Shown in pieces: positions 60,495 to 64,000 of a DNA stretch of 64,000 nt. Below the pieces are notes generated by a model. It was given only the letters and a program-made list of their open reading frames with translations. It made no database searches and was not told where the DNA came from. Numbering within the stretch: the stretch's first letter is position 1; every line of letters starts with the position of its first letter. A program made the translations under genes and the position numbers. The stretch comes from Nocardia brasiliensis NBRC 14402. Lineage in GTDB: Bacteria; Actinomycetota; Actinomycetes; Mycobacteriales; Mycobacteriaceae. The stretch spans positions 334,558 to 398,557 of the forward strand of contig NZ_BAFT02000057.1 in the NCBI RefSeq assembly GCF_000308475.2, given 5' to 3'.

Positions 60495-61201
60495 TCCGGT
60501 CGGCGGGCGGCGATCCCGTCCAGCACGCACTCCAGCCCGAACGCGAAGCGCTGCGCCGCATCGGGATCGGCCGCCTCGCGCACCCGTCTGGCGAACTCGG
60601 GGTAGTCGCCGCTGTCGAGCACACCGCGAATATAGGGCGCGACCGACTGCTGCCACTGCGCCTCGGTGAGTCCCGTGCGGCGCTGGGCCTTTTCCTCCGC
60701 CAGCTGCTGGGCCACCGCACCGAAGACGTAGGCCTGGACGGTGTCGACGACGGCCGACGCGAGGGTGATGTCGCGGGTGAACGACCCGGCCGCCGTGAGT
60801 GCGATGTCGTGCAGGCGTAGCGAATTCGCGCCGAGTGCGGGCCTGCCGGTGAGTTCGGTGCCGAGCCACGGATGCCGGATCAGGGTCGCGCGGGTGTGCT
60901 CGGCCACGGCGCGCAGGTCGGTGCGCCAGTCGCCGGTGAGCGCGGGCATCGGCGCCGCGCCGTGCGCCGCGTCGATCATCAGGTCGAGCAGATCGTCGCG
61001 CCCCGCCACATAGCGGTACAGCGACGCGGTGCCGGAGGCGAGCGCGGTGGCGACCCGGCGCATGGACACCGCGTCGAGGCCCTCGCGATCGGCGATGTCG
61101 ACGGCGGTGTGCACGATGCGGTCCACGCTCGGGGCGCGGCGGCTGGGGGCACGCTGCTCCTTGGTCCAGACCAGAGCGGGCGGCGGCGGGGGATTCATCA
61201 T
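60485..61201 (-). CDS. TetR-family repressor of the adjacent monooxygenase
   Basis: 238 residues. Helix-turn-helix ~25-70 (VDRIVHTAVDIADREGLDAV, then RVATALASGTASLYRYVAGR), C-terminal TetR_C-type domain (AEHTRATLIRHPWLGTELTG). The start codon (ATG at 61201, or the next at 61198) touches the end of the inverted repeat at 61201-61221, so its transcript is probably leaderless and directly self-repressed. Divergent from the FAD monooxygenase. Confidence 0.92.
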   Translation of the reverse strand: MMNPPPPPALVWTKEQRAPSRRAPSVDRIVHTAVDIADREGLDAVSMRRVATALASGTASLYRYVAGRDDLLDLMIDAAHGAAPMPALTGDWRTDLRAVAEHTRATLIRHPWLGTELTGRPALGANSLRLHDIALTAAGSFTRDITLASAVVDTVQAYVFGAVAQQLAEEKAQRRTGLTEAQWQQSVAPYIRGVLDSGDYPEFARRVREAADPDAAQRFAFGLECVLDGIAARRPDQL

Positions 61202-61221
61202 ATGGCTACAGTGTAGCCATA
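61201..61221. promoter_or_regulatory. TetR operator overlapping the repressor start codon
   Basis: TATGGCTACA-G-TGTAGCCATA, perfect 10-base arms around a single base. A further half-site TGTAGCCA lies at 61232-61239. The 50-base region between the two start codons is occupied almost entirely by these elements. Confidence 0.75.
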
Positions 61222-61251
61222 ATGAGAACGATGTAGCCAGAAGGAATGCGG

Positions 61252-62841
61252 ATGCCTGACACTAGAGTTCCTGTGCTGATCGTGGGTGGTGGATCGGTCG
61301 GGCTGTTCGCGGCGTTGTTCCTGGCACAGCGTGGCATCGCCGCCCTCGTGGTCGAGCAGGCCGCGGAACTATCGATCCATCCCCGCGCCACCGGGCTCGG
61401 GCCGCGCACCATGGAGTTTTTGCGTCAGGCGGGGCTCGCCGATGCCGTCGACGCGCTCGCGGTGGACATGTCGGGCGGCAGCCTCGGCAAGCTCTCCGGT
61501 CCGACGCTTGCCGAGGTGCAACTGCCGGACGGCCCGGCTGCTCCGCCCACCTGGACCGGGTGGGGCCCCGGTCAGATCGGTCCGGCGATGATCCGCGGCA
61601 TCTGCGCGCAGGATCGGCTGGACTCGGTGCTCGCCCCCGCCGCGATGGAATACGGCGCCGCCCTGCGGTATTCGACCCGGGTGGGGTCGGTTGAGCAGGA
61701 CGAGTCCGGCGTCACCGCACAGCTGGACGACGGCACGACTGTCCGGGCCGAGTACTTGATCGCCGCCGACGGCGTCCGCAGCGGCATCCGCGACGCACTC
61801 GGTATCGGCACGACCGGCCCCGGGGCGCTGGGCAATCCGAAGATGAGCATGCTTTTCCGGGCCGATTTGGCGCCCTACACGCGCGGTCGGCACTTCACCA
61901 CCTGCGACGTCACCGGTCCGGCGCCGGGCATGTTCGTCACGGTCGACGGCGCGAAAGACTGGATCTTCCATACCGATTACCGCCCGGAGGACGGTCAGTC
62001 GGCCGAAGATTTCACCGAGGAACACTGCCGGGCGCTGATCCGCACGGCCGTCGGCGACCCGGCGTTGGAACTCGAGCTACTGAGCCGGTTACCTTGGCGC
62101 GCACGGGGTCTACTCGCCGACGAGTTCCAGGTGGGCCGGATCTTCCTCGTCGGCGATGCGGCGCACGCGGTGCCGCCGCAGGGCGCGTTCGGGTTGAACA
62201 CCGGCGCGGCCGACGCGCACAATCTCGCATGGAAGCTGGCCGCGGTGCTGCGCGGGCAAGCCGGACCCGGCCTGCTGGCGACCTACGCGACCGAGCGCCG
62301 ATCGATCGCGTCCGACACCTTGACGCAGGCGCTGCTGCGGGTGGCTCACCCGCGATTGCACTGGGATACCAGCCCCACGGCCGGACCAGCGCGGACCGCC
62401 GTCGGCATGGCCGCCGCTCCGGTGGTGCAGCTCGGTTACCGCTACGCTTCGTCGGCCGTGATCGACCCCGATCCGCGTCTGCCGGACACCGAGGACGTGG
62501 CGCTGGTGCTGGACGGCACCCCGGGTTCGCGACTCCCGCATCTCTGGATCGGCGCACAACGCTCGACGCTGGACCTCGTCGGCGCGAATTTCGTGCTGCT
62601 CGCCGGCCCCGAGGGCGGGGTGTGGGCGCAGGCAGCCGAGCGCGCTGCGGAAGATTTGGGAATCCCGTTGCCGGCCACCGTGATCGAAGTGCCGGAGTGG
62701 CCGTCGCGGGCAGGCATCGACGCTACCGGCGCGGTCCTCGTCCGTCCCGACCAGATCATCGCCTGGCGCAGCAGGGAATTGGTGGTGCAACCGGCCGAGC
62801 GCCTCGCGGCGGTGCTGCGGCAGCTACTCGACCGGTGCTGA
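61252..62841 (+). CDS. FAD-dependent aromatic monooxygenase
   Basis: 529 residues from the ATG at 61252 (AAGGA six bases upstream; the ATG at 61246 lacks spacing). N-terminal FAD motif VLIVGGGSVGLFAALFLAQR (GxGxxG), middle DG motif (YLIAADGVRSGIR), and FAD-phosphate motif IFLVGDAAHAVPPQGAFGLN. This is the PHBH-like class-A flavoprotein monooxygenase group (phenol/polyketide hydroxylases), with a C-terminal thioredoxin-like domain after ~400. Oxidises aromatic compounds with NAD(P)H and O2. Repressed by the divergent TetR. Confidence 0.92.
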   Translation: MPDTRVPVLIVGGGSVGLFAALFLAQRGIAALVVEQAAELSIHPRATGLGPRTMEFLRQAGLADAVDALAVDMSGGSLGKLSGPTLAEVQLPDGPAAPPTWTGWGPGQIGPAMIRGICAQDRLDSVLAPAAMEYGAALRYSTRVGSVEQDESGVTAQLDDGTTVRAEYLIAADGVRSGIRDALGIGTTGPGALGNPKMSMLFRADLAPYTRGRHFTTCDVTGPAPGMFVTVDGAKDWIFHTDYRPEDGQSAEDFTEEHCRALIRTAVGDPALELELLSRLPWRARGLLADEFQVGRIFLVGDAAHAVPPQGAFGLNTGAADAHNLAWKLAAVLRGQAGPGLLATYATERRSIASDTLTQALLRVAHPRLHWDTSPTAGPARTAVGMAAAPVVQLGYRYASSAVIDPDPRLPDTEDVALVLDGTPGSRLPHLWIGAQRSTLDLVGANFVLLAGPEGGVWAQAAERAAEDLGIPLPATVIEVPEWPSRAGIDATGAVLVRPDQIIAWRSRELVVQPAERLAAVLRQLLDRC

Positions 62842-62944
62842 GCCGCGACGGTGCATCTGCTGAGATGCGAGTGAAAGGCCGGTGAGACGTCCGGCCCGAA
62901 GTATCGGTGACAGCATCCGCTGTCCACTCCCGGAGGAACCGTCC

Positions 62945-63382
62945 ATGAACCGCCGCACACTCTGCCCTCTCGCATTGGCCGCACTCGTCCTGGCGGCGGG
63001 CGCGGGTTGCTCCGACGACAGCGGCAGCGCCGCGAGCCCCGGCACGGTCGCCGGAACCACCAGCGCCGCAGCGGCATCCGCGGGTGCGCTGCCCGGCGAC
63101 TACTGCCAGGCGACAGTGGAGCTGTCGCGCAGCACCCGGGAGCTGAGCACAAAGGCGGAGCTCGAGCCGGAGGAATACGCCAGGGCCGCCGACCAATTCG
63201 ACCAGCTGAAGGCGATCGCGCCCGCCGAAGCGGCCGGCGACCTCGGCACGATCGGTGCGAGCTACCGCGCCATCGCCAAGGGGGAGGCCACCATCGAATC
63301 GGTCGGGCCCGACCTCGCCCGGGCGAGCCTGCACCTGGCCGAGGTCAACCGGACCAAGTGCCTGCCGCCCGCACCGCGGTGA
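62945..63382 (+). CDS. Putative secreted lipoprotein, unknown
   Basis: 145 residues from an ATG at 62945 with GGAGGAACC upstream. N-terminus MNRRTLCPLALAALVLAAG then AGCSDD: a signal peptide with a lipobox-like end, although the -3 residue is Gly rather than the usual Leu. The mature part has a short Ser/Ala linker then a helical domain with two cysteines (DYCQATVELS, RTKCLPPAP). No family recognised. It precedes a hydrolase gene by ~30 bases. Confidence 0.7.
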   Translation: MNRRTLCPLALAALVLAAGAGCSDDSGSAASPGTVAGTTSAAAASAGALPGDYCQATVELSRSTRELSTKAELEPEEYARAADQFDQLKAIAPAEAAGDLGTIGASYRAIAKGEATIESVGPDLARASLHLAEVNRTKCLPPAPR

Positions 63383-63413
63383 CGATCGATACAGTCAGCG
63401 CAGGAGGTCGATG

Positions 63414-64000
63414 ATGGACGCACCGAATTCCGATATCCGGCTGCACGTGCACCGCTGGGGCGACGGGCCGCCGGTGGTCCTGGTGCACGGCAGTATTCTC
63501 GGCGGCCGCGAAACCTGGCGCGCCCAGCGCCCGTTGACCAGCCGCTGGACACTGCTCGCCCCGGATCGCCCTGGCCATGGTGAAACACCTTATGCCAGGC
63601 AGGATTTCGAGCCGGAAGCGCGATTGCTCGCGGCCCAGCTGCTCGACCGGCCGGTTCATCTCGTCGGGCTGTCCTACGGCGGGATCGTCGCGATGTACGC
63701 CGCCGCGCAACGACCCGAGAATGTCCGGTCGCTGACCGTCGTCGAGCCCCCGCTCTACCGCGTCGCACGCGGGAATCCGGAGGTCGACGCGATGAGCGCG
63801 GCCACCCGCGAGCTGATCGAACGGGTCGACCGCGCGCCCGAGATCGCGTTGCGGCAGTTCTTCGAGGTCGTCGGTGTCCCCGCCATGCCGGGCGCGTCGA
63901 TCCCGCCGGTCCTGGTGGCCGGAATGCGGCAGCTGCAGGGCGCGCGCCCGCCCGATGAAGCGGCGCCGCCGCTGGACGTCCTGCGCGACGCGGATTTCCC
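63414..64000 (+). CDS. Alpha/beta hydrolase, cut by the window end
   Basis: ATG at 63414 with AGGAGG six bases upstream; the frame is open to the last base. The reading gives LHVHRWGDGPPVVLVHGSIL (oxyanion region), then APDRPGHGETP, and the nucleophile elbow VGLSYGGIVAMYAAAQRPE. It is a cytosolic alpha/beta hydrolase of the broad esterase/haloalkane/lactonase group. The Asp and His of the triad lie outside the window or in the last part. Probably co-transcribed with the lipoprotein gene. Confidence 0.85.
   Translation, partial: MDAPNSDIRLHVHRWGDGPPVVLVHGSILGGRETWRAQRPLTSRWTLLAPDRPGHGETPYARQDFEPEARLLAAQLLDRPVHLVGLSYGGIVAMYAAAQRPENVRSLTVVEPPLYRVARGNPEVDAMSAATRELIERVDRAPEIALRQFFEVVGVPAMPGASIPPVLVAGMRQLQGARPPDEAAPPLDVLRDADF

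Noticed and set aside
1..64000. CRISPR arrays, tRNA or rRNA genes
   Set aside because: No regularly spaced repeat series and no tRNA- or rRNA-like sequence was noticed on either strand. A dedicated covariance-model scan would be decisive.

Overview
The window is high-GC actinobacterial DNA and looks like Nocardia or a close mycolic-acid relative. The reasons are an MmpL/RND lipid exporter, an LGFP-repeat envelope protein, a GAP-family membrane protein of the Sap type, WXG100 proteins of the ESX (type VII) kind, a DUF4189 secreted protein, a very long CtpH/CtpI-like P-type ATPase, many TetR regulators and many GTG/TTG starts. This is inference from gene content; no rRNA or tRNA gene was seen to anchor it. 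Both window ends cut genes (an MFS exporter at the left, an alpha/beta hydrolase at the right).

Region 1 (1-22 kb) is accessory and partly eroded. It holds the MmpL exporter preceded by a small coupled reading frame, a truncated LGFP protein, and remnants of a serine recombinase, an integrase-type transposase, an HNH protein and a TetR regulator. It also holds an amidase/AhpD-like operon with its own TetR gene and a likely operator. Immunity-type genes are scattered here without toxins (SMI1/KNR4 type at 8.8-9.3 kb, Imm7 type at 16.8-17.1 kb, and an unclassified acidic protein at 15.1-15.8 kb). The centrepiece is a tight five-gene operon at 18,621-21,459: two WXG100-like proteins, a 436-residue effector with a short C-terminal toxin-like domain, a candidate immunity protein, and a YbaB/EbfC-like protein. 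No secretion machinery is present in the window, so export would rely on an ESX system encoded elsewhere.

Region 2 (22-34 kb) has a LuxR-type response regulator with a degenerate receiver preceded by a tiny reading frame with a very strong ribosome binding site, a zinc-flavoured group (L28 with CxxC pairs, a two-CxxC protein, a ZIP transporter), a small tandem-repeat protein, two secreted proteins, a 1535-residue P-type ATPase, and an FGGY sugar kinase convergent with a TetR gene.

Region 3 (34-64 kb) is a dense, more ordinary chromosomal stretch: secreted proteins, a cysteine-free A-type (HesB/IscA-fold) protein, an O-methyltransferase/AraC pair, a GT87 mannosyltransferase-type membrane protein overlapping an MFS gene tail to tail, LysR/aminotransferase, NlpC/P60 hydrolase, a frameshifted serine beta-lactamase-like gene, a TetR/DHA2-exporter operon, a secreted lipase plus GH1 glycosidase opposite a TetR gene, a DUF885 protein, YeiH/LysR, Dps, two SDRs, and a TetR/FAD-monooxygenase pair.

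A repeated design is a regulator gene divergent from its target with a clean inverted repeat between them (7,670; 14,158; 52,984; 61,201). These four sites are the best-supported regulatory predictions in the window.
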